A stretch of 5,759 nt of DNA, taken from the NCBI GenBank assembly GCA_002425685.1, contig DIMS01000075.1:39600-45358 (forward strand), written 5' to 3'. The translations under genes and the position numbers were made by a program. The notes below the pieces were generated by a model. It made no database searches. It had not been told where the DNA came from and worked only from the letters and a program-made list of their open reading frames with translations. This stretch comes from Synergistaceae bacterium UBA5560 (GTDB lineage: Bacteria > Synergistota > Synergistia > Synergistales > Aminiphilaceae). Each line of letters starts with the position of its first letter. The first letter of the stretch is position 1. Positions 1-5,722 of this stretch are shown in pieces.

Positions 1-1229
1 AGCAGAGCATCGAGCAGAATCTCTCCACCTTCAGCGCTCACATGACCACCGTGATCGGCATGCTGGAGGAGGCGGGGCCCAATTCCCTCGTGCTCCTGGA
101 CGAGCTCGGAGCCGGAACCGACCCCCACGAGGGGGCTGCTCTCGGCATCGCCCTGCTGCAGGAGCTGCTCGACCGGGGAAGTCTCGCCATCGCCACCACG
201 CACCACAATCCGATCAAGAAGTTCGCCCTCAGCACCCCGAGGGTGGAGACGGCGAGCGTCGAGTTCGACGCGGCGACGCTCTCTCCCACGTTCCGCCTCT
301 TCATGGGGGTGCCGGGGCGGAGCAACGCCCTTTACATCGCCGAGCGGCTGGGCATGCCCTCCTCGGTGGTACAGCGCGCTCGGGACGTGCTCGCCGGAGG
401 CGAGGCCTCGGTGGAGGAACTCATCGGCGAACTGCAGGAGAAACAGGCCTATCTTGAACGGGTGCAGGAGCGCATCGCCGCGGATCGTCGGGAGATCGCC
501 GCCCTGCGGGAGAAGTTCGAGCGGAAGTACGCGGAAGTGAACGAGAAGCGCGACGCCATTCTCGCCGGGGCAGACCGGCGGGCCCGGAAGATCCTCAGCG
601 ATGCCGAGGAAAGCGCCCGGTCCCTTCTGCGTGAGCTGGAGCACGCGGCGGAGTCGTCGGCACAGCGGGTGATGCAGGAAAAAAAACAGGAGCTGGATCG
701 CATGAAGGGACATATCGACGCCCGGGAGGAGCGGCGCCTGGAGCGGCAGTCCGTGGTGGGGGAGAAGAAGGTCCTCGAAGTGGGTTCGACGGTGCAGCTT
801 CTGGAGAGCAAGGTCGTGGGCATCGTGGAGGAGCTGGAGCGGGGGCAGGCCCTCGTGCTCGCCGGAGGCATGCGGATCCGTGTTCCTCTGAAGCGTCTCC
901 GCCTTGCCCAGGAACAGCCCGGCGGGAGTTCCCCCAGGGTCTCCGTGGATGTGAAAGTCACGCCGCCCTCGGAACGGGTGTCCGGGTCGCTCATGATCCG
1001 TGGCATGACCATGGACGAGGCCATCCCCATGGTGGAGCACTACCTGGACCAGGCCTACCGGTACGGCTACGGGACCGTGTCCATCATTCACGGCAGGGGC
1101 GAGGGCATCCTCCGGAGAGAGGTGCAGGACATCTGCAAGCGTCTTCCCTACGTGGAGGAGCAGCGCCTTGGCGGTCCCGGAGAGGGTGGCTACGGCGTCA
1201 CCATCGTCACGTTCAGGAAGAAGGGATAG
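1..1229 (+). CDS. mutS2: MutS2 family protein, C-terminal half (5' end outside window)
   Basis: The reading frame is already open at base 3 and ends at TAG 1227-1229, giving 408 visible residues; family members are usually near 780, so about half is present. Visible order: the MutS-type signature region (SIEQNLSTFSAHM), the Walker B segment LVLLDELGAGTDP with the Asp-Glu pair at visible residues 33-34, and the switch histidines in ATTHH (64-68). The Walker A loop must lie upstream of the window. A long charged coiled coil covers about 132-254, a KOW-like basic beta stretch about 258-303, and an Smr domain about 328-408 with the HGRGEG motif. MutS2 proteins lack the mismatch-recognition domain. 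Known members suppress recombination or act on branched DNA and collided ribosomes, with Smr as the nuclease or RNA-binding part. The Smr entry motif is LMIRG rather than the usual LDLRG. The 3' end overlaps the convergent permease gene by 17 bp. Family assignment is secure; which of the two roles applies here cannot be told. Confidence 0.96.
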   Translation, partial: QSIEQNLSTFSAHMTTVIGMLEEAGPNSLVLLDELGAGTDPHEGAALGIALLQELLDRGSLAIATTHHNPIKKFALSTPRVETASVEFDAATLSPTFRLFMGVPGRSNALYIAERLGMPSSVVQRARDVLAGGEASVEELIGELQEKQAYLERVQERIAADRREIAALREKFERKYAEVNEKRDAILAGADRRARKILSDAEESARSLLRELEHAAESSAQRVMQEKKQELDRMKGHIDAREERRLERQSVVGEKKVLEVGSTVQLLESKVVGIVEELERGQALVLAGGMRIRVPLKRLRLAQEQPGGSSPRVSVDVKVTPPSERVSGSLMIRGMTMDEAIPMVEHYLDQAYRYGYGTVSIIHGRGEGILRREVQDICKRLPYVEEQRLGGPGEGGYGVTIVTFRKKG

Positions 1230-2661
1230 GGCGGGATCGGCTTTCGTCGCGGCGAGTCCCCGGCGTCAGACGATGGAGGAGAAGGTAGAGTGGAATTGTG
1301 ATGCACAGGGCGAGCAGCCCCGAGGGAAGATCCCCGGGAGGGGGGCTCACGTACTGGAAAAAAAGCCCCAGCGCGGCGCCCGTCAGGAAAGAGACGATTC
1401 CCGCCAGGCGGTAGTGCGGCCCGTCGTCCAGGTGTTCCGCCGCGTAGTGCCGCTTCCGAACGACGTAGAAGTCGGCGATGAGAGGTCCCGCCAGCGGTGG
1501 GGCCGCCGCGCCGAGGACGGTGATGAAGTCGGCGAAGAAGATCTGGTAGAACCCGAGCGATCCCAGAAACGTCCCCAGAATTCCCGCCAGGAGCACGAGT
1601 CTTTTTCGGTCCGCGGACTTGCCGCGGGAGGCGAGGATGGGGCCGGTGTAGAGGGAGTTGCAGTACAGTTCGGCGTTGTTGGTGGTCCAAAGGGACGTCG
1701 TCCAGGCGAGGCAGCCGACGACGGCGAAGAGAGGGTTTTTGTTCAGCATCCATTCCACGTAGTTGAACTGGCCCACCGACACGGCGCCGATGTAGCCCAC
1801 TACGTTCAGAAGGGGGTTGGTGAAGATGAAGCAGGCCGCCGCCCCGGCGAAGACCGCTGCAATGTTCCTGTTGAACCGAAACAGATCGACTCCCATGACG
1901 GCTCCGGCGATCCAGCTTCCCACCACGACGGTGACGGCGCTTCCCAGTCCCAACCCGCCGAGGGCGTTCGCCTTTGCCCAGAAGGTGATACCGCCCCCTC
2001 CCTCGTCGAGCATGCCCGCGCCGACAAGCACGGCGATGACCAGAATGACCGGCGCCACGGGTATCGCGACGGCCTCGATGGCCTTGATGCCGTAGTAGGC
2101 GGTCATGGTGAACGCGAGGCCCGAGAGGACGCAGGCCAGGAAAATCTCCAGGGTGATCGGCGGGATGCCGCCGTATCCCAGCGCCGATGGGGTGAAGACC
2201 ACGATGTGTGTGGGGTTGCCGATGAAGGCGCCCCAGATCTGCCCCACCATGCCGGTGATGCTCGCGAACCATCCCAGTGTCAGCAGCGCCATGACGGCCA
2301 TGGGGATGTTGACGCCCTTTGCGCCGTAGGAATACCTGCTGACGAGGGCGAGGCTCATTCCCGTCTTCTGGGCCATGATGCCCAGGAGCGAGGTCAGGAC
2401 GAAGAGCGATCCCATTCCCAGGGCGATGGCCCATGCCGCCAGCGCGGGAGGGACACCGTGCTGGCCACCGAATCCGGCCAGCACGCCCCCCACGAAGAGG
2501 CCGGTCACCACGCAGCCGAACCCCACCCACACGAGAACCTGTTTCCAGGCGGGGCGTCGCTCGGACATCGGAACGGGGGAGAGCATGTGCTCCTCGTCGT
2601 GCGCCTGCGGCTTTTTTCCGATGACCGCTGTCTTTTCGAATGTCCGCGCCCGGTCCGGCAT
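1213..2661 (-). CDS. NCS1 family permease, CodB-like (cytosine/purine or related nucleobase)
   Basis: This 482-residue membrane protein is predicted to import a nucleobase or related compound across the inner membrane by cation symport, as NCS1 carriers do. Twelve hydrophobic segments can be placed roughly at 41-63, 70-95, 118-138, 168-190, 195-216, 237-258, 267-290, 309-325, 354-372, 374-395, 417-436 and 445-463. Motifs shared with E. coli CodB include ALVSRYSYGAKG (105-116), GVDLFRFNRN (257-266), WTTNNAELY (325-333) and AAAPPLAGPLIADF (385-398) followed by a basic RKRHY. It is longer than CodB (about 419) because of a roughly 35-residue soluble N-terminus and a basic C-terminal tail. ATG at 2661 is chosen because AGAGGA lies 11 nt upstream. 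Met26 (ATG at 2586) has GAGGAG only 3 nt upstream, so it is less likely but possible. No deaminase or other catabolic gene is adjacent, so the substrate is undetermined. The gene is transcribed away from the GNAT gene and converges on mutS2. Confidence 0.94.
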   Translation of the reverse strand: MPDRARTFEKTAVIGKKPQAHDEEHMLSPVPMSERRPAWKQVLVWVGFGCVVTGLFVGGVLAGFGGQHGVPPALAAWAIALGMGSLFVLTSLLGIMAQKTGMSLALVSRYSYGAKGVNIPMAVMALLTLGWFASITGMVGQIWGAFIGNPTHIVVFTPSALGYGGIPPITLEIFLACVLSGLAFTMTAYYGIKAIEAVAIPVAPVILVIAVLVGAGMLDEGGGGITFWAKANALGGLGLGSAVTVVVGSWIAGAVMGVDLFRFNRNIAAVFAGAAACFIFTNPLLNVVGYIGAVSVGQFNYVEWMLNKNPLFAVVGCLAWTTSLWTTNNAELYCNSLYTGPILASRGKSADRKRLVLLAGILGTFLGSLGFYQIFFADFITVLGAAAPPLAGPLIADFYVVRKRHYAAEHLDDGPHYRLAGIVSFLTGAALGLFFQYVSPPPGDLPSGLLALCITIPLYLLLHRLTPGTRRDESRSRPIPSS

Positions 2662-2672
2662 GGAATTCCACG

Positions 2673-2678
2673 TCCTCT
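2673..2678 (-). promoter_or_regulatory. Ribosome binding site of the NCS1 permease
   Basis: On the minus strand AGAGGA lies 11 nt before the ATG at 2661. The spacing is somewhat long, which leaves the exact start slightly open. Confidence 0.5.
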
Positions 2679-2713
2679 CGATTTTTTTGTCTCGGATGGT
2701 CGGTTCGCCTTAT

Positions 2714-2796
2714 GGCCACATGCCGCAGTGTCGCCTCGTCCGATGGAGGATGGTGTAGACTTTCCACCGAAGGGGCGGGGCACGGCATACCTGGCC
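2714..2796 (-). promoter_or_regulatory. Possible structured leader RNA of the permease mRNA
   Basis: Within the predicted untranslated leader, two arms about 57 nt apart are complementary. Bases 2714-2718 pair with 2792-2796 (five pairs). Bases 2719-2725 pair with 2783-2789 (six Watson-Crick pairs plus one G-U in the minus-strand RNA). A 2-nt bulge at 2790-2791 separates the two blocks. Two small hairpins can form inside: 2734-2737 with 2746-2749, and 2752-2755 with 2765-2768. This would make a three-way junction. I do not recognise a known riboswitch class, and GC-rich DNA can fold like this by chance. Confidence 0.3.
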
Positions 2797-2814
2797 CGGC
2801 CACGGCTGAAACTC

Positions 2815-2843
2815 ATTGTAGGGGATTTTCTCTCTGTCGCGAA
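2815..2843 (-). promoter_or_regulatory. Candidate promoter of the NCS1 permease
   Basis: On the minus strand a good -10 box, TACAAT (2815-2820), is preceded by a 17-nt spacer and a weak -35, TTCGCG (2838-2843; three of six consensus bases). Initiation near 2808 would give a leader of about 147 nt before the ATG at 2661. This is read from consensus only. Confidence 0.45.
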
Positions 2844-2895
2844 GACGTATTCCTCCCGTTCTCCGAAAAACAGGTCGGCTTGCCCGAACGCCCTT

Positions 2896-2913
2896 TGACG
2901 AACCTGATCGTCA
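2896..2913. repeat. Inverted repeat TGACGA-N6-TCGTCA between divergent genes
   Basis: Two perfect 6-bp arms, TGACGA (2896-2901) and TCGTCA (2908-2913), flank a 6-nt centre. It sits between the permease promoter and the GNAT start, where a dimeric repressor could bind. No regulator gene is in the window, so an operator role is only a possibility. Confidence 0.35.
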
Positions 2914-2950
2914 GACGGCCGCACGGGCAATGCCGATACGCCTTGGTGGG

Positions 2951-2957
2951 AGAGGAG
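2951..2957 (+). promoter_or_regulatory. Ribosome binding site that fixes the GNAT start at GTG 2966
   Basis: AGAGGAG lies 8 nt before GTG 2966. The in-frame ATG at 2930 has no purine-rich site upstream, and this strong site would fall inside its coding region. Confidence 0.65.
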
Positions 2958-2965
2958 TGGCACGC

Positions 2966-4054
2966 GTGCCGGAAGAAGAACCGATCATCTACCGGGAAAT
3001 GGAGCAAGGTGAGGAAGAGGCGGTCTGCACACTGGTGGCGCGGATGTTCGACGAATTTGTGGCGCCCGAGTACGAACAGGAGGGGCGGGACGAGTTCTTC
3101 CGTTTCGCGAACCCCGACGCGATGGAGGGCCGGAGACGCTCCGGCGGTTTTGTTCTCGTGGCCAGACAAGCGGGGGAGCTTGTGGGGATGCTGGAGTTTA
3201 TTCTTCCCGATCACATTTCACTGCTGTTCGTCAGCCTTCGGCAACGGGGTGTTGCCAGGGAACTTATGGCTCGCGCTGTCGAGAGAGCGAAGCTCGCTGT
3301 GCCGACGCTGTCGCAACTTACCGTCAATTCTTCGTCCTATGCCGAGGTGGTCTACCGACGGATGGGTTTTCTGCGGAGCGGAGAGACCAGGACGGAGCAC
3401 GGGATCAGGTATATTCCGATGACGTTGTTCCTTGAGGGCACAAGATACCCAACTCCCGATCCGACGGAGCGGGGAGGAGCGTTCGCGTTTGTAGGGGCTT
3501 TCCGTCGTCACCGCGCCGGGAGAATGAAAAACCGGCTCGCCTCGTGCATGTGCTGCGCCTCGCCGTTGCCCGCCGCCTCTACAACGGAGGCAGGAACGCT
3601 GCTGCCTCGACACGGACCTGTTGACCGGATGCACAAAGGATCTCCTGGAAACGCACGGAGAATTCCCGCAGGCGGCCGCCGAACGCCACGACAACCTTTT
3701 TGCAGAACGGACGCACAATCCAGGGCAGTCGAGGCATCTCTTCCCTCTTGCAACCACAAACTTCTTGACGAGGGGTGGGAAAAACAACCCCTTCGCGTTA
3801 CTCCGCTATCGGTTAGAATATGCGCCGGAGGGCGTTGTCCCGAGTGCTCCGGTTTTTTGTGCGCACTCTCCCGGAAGGTCGAACCGACGCGGTGGGCGGG
3901 GTTTTTCCGAAATGCTGCCGGGCCAAAGGAGTTGATCCCATGCGAAACGGATTCCTTGCGATATGTCGCGGTTGTCTGCGCGTCGGTGTTCTGCTTTTCC
4001 TGCTGCTTTTCTCCGGGACGATGTCCGAAGGGGCGGTCCACTGCGTCGACGTGA
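2966..4054 (+). CDS. GNAT family N-acetyltransferase with an anomalous C-terminal extension
   Basis: Residues about 5-156 (bases 2978-3433) form one GNAT fold, expected to transfer an acetyl group from acetyl-CoA to an amine of unknown identity. Visible are the beta-4/alpha-3 acetyl-CoA pyrophosphate loop RQRGVA (92-97) after ISLLFVS, the following helix, and the C-terminal motif NSSSYAEVVYRRMGF (121-135), with a last strand at YIPMTLFL. GTG 2966 is preferred because of the ribosome site 8 nt upstream; ATG 2930 would add 12 residues. The frame stays open to a stop at 4052-4054, making 362 residues against roughly 150-170 usual for a single-domain GNAT. Residues after about 157 have no recognisable domain, are rich in Arg, Cys and Pro, lose the G/C third-position bias and run 115 bp into the next gene across its ribosome site and signal peptide. 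I think the real product ends near 3433-3494 and that the stop was lost by mutation or sequencing error. The enzyme call is firm; the 3' end is not. Confidence 0.75.
   Translation: MPEEEPIIYREMEQGEEEAVCTLVARMFDEFVAPEYEQEGRDEFFRFANPDAMEGRRRSGGFVLVARQAGELVGMLEFILPDHISLLFVSLRQRGVARELMARAVERAKLAVPTLSQLTVNSSSYAEVVYRRMGFLRSGETRTEHGIRYIPMTLFLEGTRYPTPDPTERGGAFAFVGAFRRHRAGRMKNRLASCMCCASPLPAASTTEAGTLLPRHGPVDRMHKGSPGNARRIPAGGRRTPRQPFCRTDAQSRAVEASLPSCNHKLLDEGWEKQPLRVTPLSVRICAGGRCPECSGFLCALSRKVEPTRWAGFFRNAAGPKELIPCETDSLRYVAVVCASVFCFSCCFSPGRCPKGRSTAST
3587..3608. repeat. Perfect 7-bp hairpin GAGGCAG/CTGCCTC
   Basis: The arms 3587-3593 and 3602-3608 are exact reverse complements with an 8-nt loop. The left arm can instead pair with GCCTC at 3575-3579, so two folds compete. 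No T-run follows, so it is not a standard intrinsic terminator, though it could mark the end of the GNAT transcript. Confidence 0.3.
3792..3819 (+). promoter_or_regulatory. Candidate promoter of the beta-helix gene
   Basis: TAGAAT (3814-3819) is one base off the -10 consensus. The -35 is weak: TTCGCG at 3792-3797 with a 16-nt spacer. Start of transcription near 3826 would leave a leader of about 114 nt. The leader can form a 6-bp stem, GAGTGC 3842-3847 with GCACTC 3863-3868. Confidence 0.4.
3925..3931 (+). promoter_or_regulatory. Ribosome binding site fixing the beta-helix start at 3940
   Basis: AAAGGAG lies 8 nt before ATG 3940. An in-frame ATG at 3820 would add 40 residues ahead of the signal peptide and has no comparable site, so 3940 is the start. 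Confidence 0.85.
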
Positions 4055-5547
4055 ACGCGGGGGGCGCGAACGACGGAACCTCCTGGGCCGATGCCTTCAT
4101 TGATCTTCAGAGCGCGTTGAGCGTTGCGATGGACGGCGACGAAATCTGGGTGGCCGCGGGATCCTACACTCCCACGAACGGGATCGATCGGACGATCTCC
4201 TTCGTCCTCAAGAACGGCGTCGCTCTCTACGGCGGTTTCGCCGGAACGGAGACCTCCCGGGGGCAGCGCGACTGGTCGGCCCATGAAACCGTTCTGTCGG
4301 GAAACATCGGTGCTCCCGGAACGAACACGGACAACAGCTACCATGTCGTTGTAGGCAGCGGGACGAACGCCACGGCCGTTCTCGACGGGTTCACTGTTCT
4401 GGGAGGCTATGCGGACGGAGGCTCGCACGAACAGAAGAGCGGCGGCGGCATGCTCATCTACAACGGCAGTCCAACGGTGAGAAACTGCCTCTTCCTTGAG
4501 AACACCGCGGAATATCACGGCGGCGGCATGTTCATCTGGTGGGACCAGAGCAGTCCCTCGGTGATGAACTGCACCTTTTCCGGAAACAGCGCGAATTGGG
4601 GCGGAGGCATGTGCGCCTACCTCAGCGGTGCTCCGAGGATAACGGACTGCACGTTCTCCCAGAACAGCGCCTCCGGCTACGGGGGAGGCATGCACATCCA
4701 CGACGGCGGCCCCGAGGTGGTGAACAGTCTCTTCTGGGCGAACAGCGCACAACATGACGGAGGCGGTGTGTACACCGAGGGAGGCGGCAAGCCGAAGTCC
4801 TTCACGGGGTGCACCTTCTCGCAGAACAGCGCCGGAGAGAACGGCGGAGGACTGTACGGCCAGCACTCCGGAACCGGACTTGCCGTGACGGCCTGCACCT
4901 TCTTCGGCAACAACGCCCAGACGTTCGGCGGGGGCATGTATAACTGGGCCGCCAGCAGTCCCGCCGTGACGAACTGCACGTTCTCCGGAAACGGTTCCAC
5001 CGAGGGCGGAGGAATGTGCAACAGCAACTGGAGCAACCCGACACTGATGAACTGCACGTTTTCCGGGAACATCTCGGTCTCCGGCGGCAAGGGTCTGCAC
5101 AACAGGGTCGGAAGTGCTCCGGTGGCGACGAACTGCATCTTCTGGGGCGCGGGAAGCACCGTCGGCCAGATTCTGAACGAAAACACCGCGTCGTTCACCG
5201 TCACGTTTTCCATCACCGACCAGACCGGCACGGGAAACCTTGCGGGCGATCCGATGCTGGGCCCTCTCGCCGGCAACGGCGGACCGGCGAGAACCCATGC
5301 CCTGAGAGACGGGAGCGCCGCTCTCGACGCGGGAACCCTCGTCGGCGCTCCCGCCACGGACCAGCGCGGTGTTTCCCGTCCCCAGGGGAGCGCTGTGGAC
5401 ATGGGAGCCTTTGAAAAAGGCGGAAGCGTTTCTCCGACTCCGACGCAGCCTCCTTCCGGCGGTGGAGGGGGCGGCGGATGCGACGCGGGATTTTCGCCGT
5501 TCGCGCTGCTGCTGGTTCTGCCGCTGGTGCTTTCGAGACGGTGGTGA
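3940..5547 (+). CDS. Exported right-handed beta-helix protein, choice-of-anchor Q domain, Synerg-CTERM sorting tag
   Basis: The 535-residue product is predicted to be exported and held at the cell envelope. Residues 1-32 form a signal peptide: positive start, hydrophobic VGVLLFLLLF at 15-24, likely cut after GA at 31-32. The sequence VDVNAGGANDGTSWADAF (36-53) followed by LQSAL is typical of the first turns of parallel beta-helix surface proteins. From about 177 to 391 eight imperfect repeats of about 26 residues follow the pattern (S/A/N)P-x-V-x-NCTFSGN-x-A-x-x-GGGM, with a ninth partial copy from 392; these are helix rungs with an asparagine/cysteine ladder. Residues about 434-492 match the choice-of-anchor Q type: NGGPARTHALRDGSAALDAG, then DQRG and DMGAFE. 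A linker SPTPTQPPS (498-506), seven glycines, Cys514, a hydrophobic helix at about 517-531 and RRW at the end form the sorting tag. No catalytic site is evident; adhesion or carbohydrate binding is conceivable. A GC hairpin follows 46 nt after the stop. Confidence 0.9.
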   Translation: MRNGFLAICRGCLRVGVLLFLLLFSGTMSEGAVHCVDVNAGGANDGTSWADAFIDLQSALSVAMDGDEIWVAAGSYTPTNGIDRTISFVLKNGVALYGGFAGTETSRGQRDWSAHETVLSGNIGAPGTNTDNSYHVVVGSGTNATAVLDGFTVLGGYADGGSHEQKSGGGMLIYNGSPTVRNCLFLENTAEYHGGGMFIWWDQSSPSVMNCTFSGNSANWGGGMCAYLSGAPRITDCTFSQNSASGYGGGMHIHDGGPEVVNSLFWANSAQHDGGGVYTEGGGKPKSFTGCTFSQNSAGENGGGLYGQHSGTGLAVTACTFFGNNAQTFGGGMYNWAASSPAVTNCTFSGNGSTEGGGMCNSNWSNPTLMNCTFSGNISVSGGKGLHNRVGSAPVATNCIFWGAGSTVGQILNENTASFTVTFSITDQTGTGNLAGDPMLGPLAGNGGPARTHALRDGSAALDAGTLVGAPATDQRGVSRPQGSAVDMGAFEKGGSVSPTPTQPPSGGGGGGGCDAGFSPFALLLVLPLVLSRRW

Positions 5548-5593
5548 GTTGCCTCCAGAAGGCGGCGGAGGGAGCGGCTTTGCGCCCGATGCT

Positions 5594-5626
5594 CCTTCCG
5601 TGCGCCCCGGCTGGGGCGCCGGAGGG
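5594..5626 (+). terminator. Strong GC hairpin after the beta-helix gene, possible terminator
   Basis: GCGCCCC (5602-5608) and GGGGCGC (5613-5619) pair perfectly around a GGCT loop. After a bulged T at 5601, 5594-5600 pairs with 5620-5626 with one G-T wobble, giving 14 pairs in all. The nearest T-run (TTTT near 5647-5650) is too far away for a textbook intrinsic terminator, so termination is inferred from stem strength and position between the gene and the tRNA promoter. Confidence 0.45.
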
Positions 5627-5681
5627 CGATGTGGGCGGCCGTGTCGTTTTGCGGATTTTCGAGATGGGGCTCTCCTGCGGC

Positions 5682-5711
5682 TTGACAGCTTCCGGGGTTG
5701 CGGCATAAGAT
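5682..5711 (+). promoter_or_regulatory. Promoter of tRNA-Arg
   Basis: A perfect -35 box TTGACA (5682-5687) is followed by 18 nt and TAAGAT (5706-5711, four of six consensus bases). GATAAT at 5709-5714 fits the -10 better but would need a 21-nt spacer. Initiation would fall a few bases before the mature tRNA 5' end at 5723. Confidence 0.7.
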
Positions 5712-5722
5712 AATCCCTGCGC

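Larger units (their letters stand above)
3437..3939. other. Low-coding stretch between the GNAT domain and the beta-helix gene
   Basis: No frame on either strand gives a protein I recognise. The open GNAT frame here has poor codon bias. A second plus-strand frame (about 3606-3720) has better G/C third positions and a helical-looking segment containing DLLETHGEF and AAAERHDNLFAERT, but no start or ribosome site. It could be a decayed gene fragment. The stretch also holds a 7-bp hairpin at 3587-3608, a candidate promoter at 3792-3819 and a 6-bp hairpin at 3842-3868. Confidence 0.5.

Noticed and set aside
2681..2687. T-run on the plus strand as a terminator
   Set aside because: No stable stem directly precedes it, and no plus-strand gene ends there.
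2731..2750. GGACGAGG on the minus strand recalling the guanidine-III riboswitch
   Set aside because: The partner strands needed for that pseudoknot (a CGCCG-type helix followed by GGACAAGA) are absent.
1190..2803. Second minus-strand frame of 537 codons overlapping the permease
   Set aside because: It is very basic and low in hydrophobic residues, while the permease frame has 12 membrane segments and family motifs.
1168..2898. Plus-strand open frame of 576 codons opposite the permease
   Set aside because: It is the antisense of a clear NCS1 permease. Its product is a run of Arg, Gly, Asp, His and Glu with no domain, as expected from high-GC shadow frames.
3765..3770. TTGACG as a -35 box for the beta-helix gene
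   Set aside because: At a 16-18 nt spacing the sequence is CCCCTT-like, with no -10 box.
4468..5112. Regularly spaced repeats resembling a CRISPR array
   Set aside because: The units are in-frame protein repeats of about 26 codons with degenerate sequence and no identical direct repeats with unique spacers.
3508..5706. Minus-strand open frame of 732 codons opposite the beta-helix gene
   Set aside because: Its apparent repeats are the reverse of the beta-helix repeats. The plus-strand gene has a ribosome site, signal peptide and known domains, so this is a shadow.
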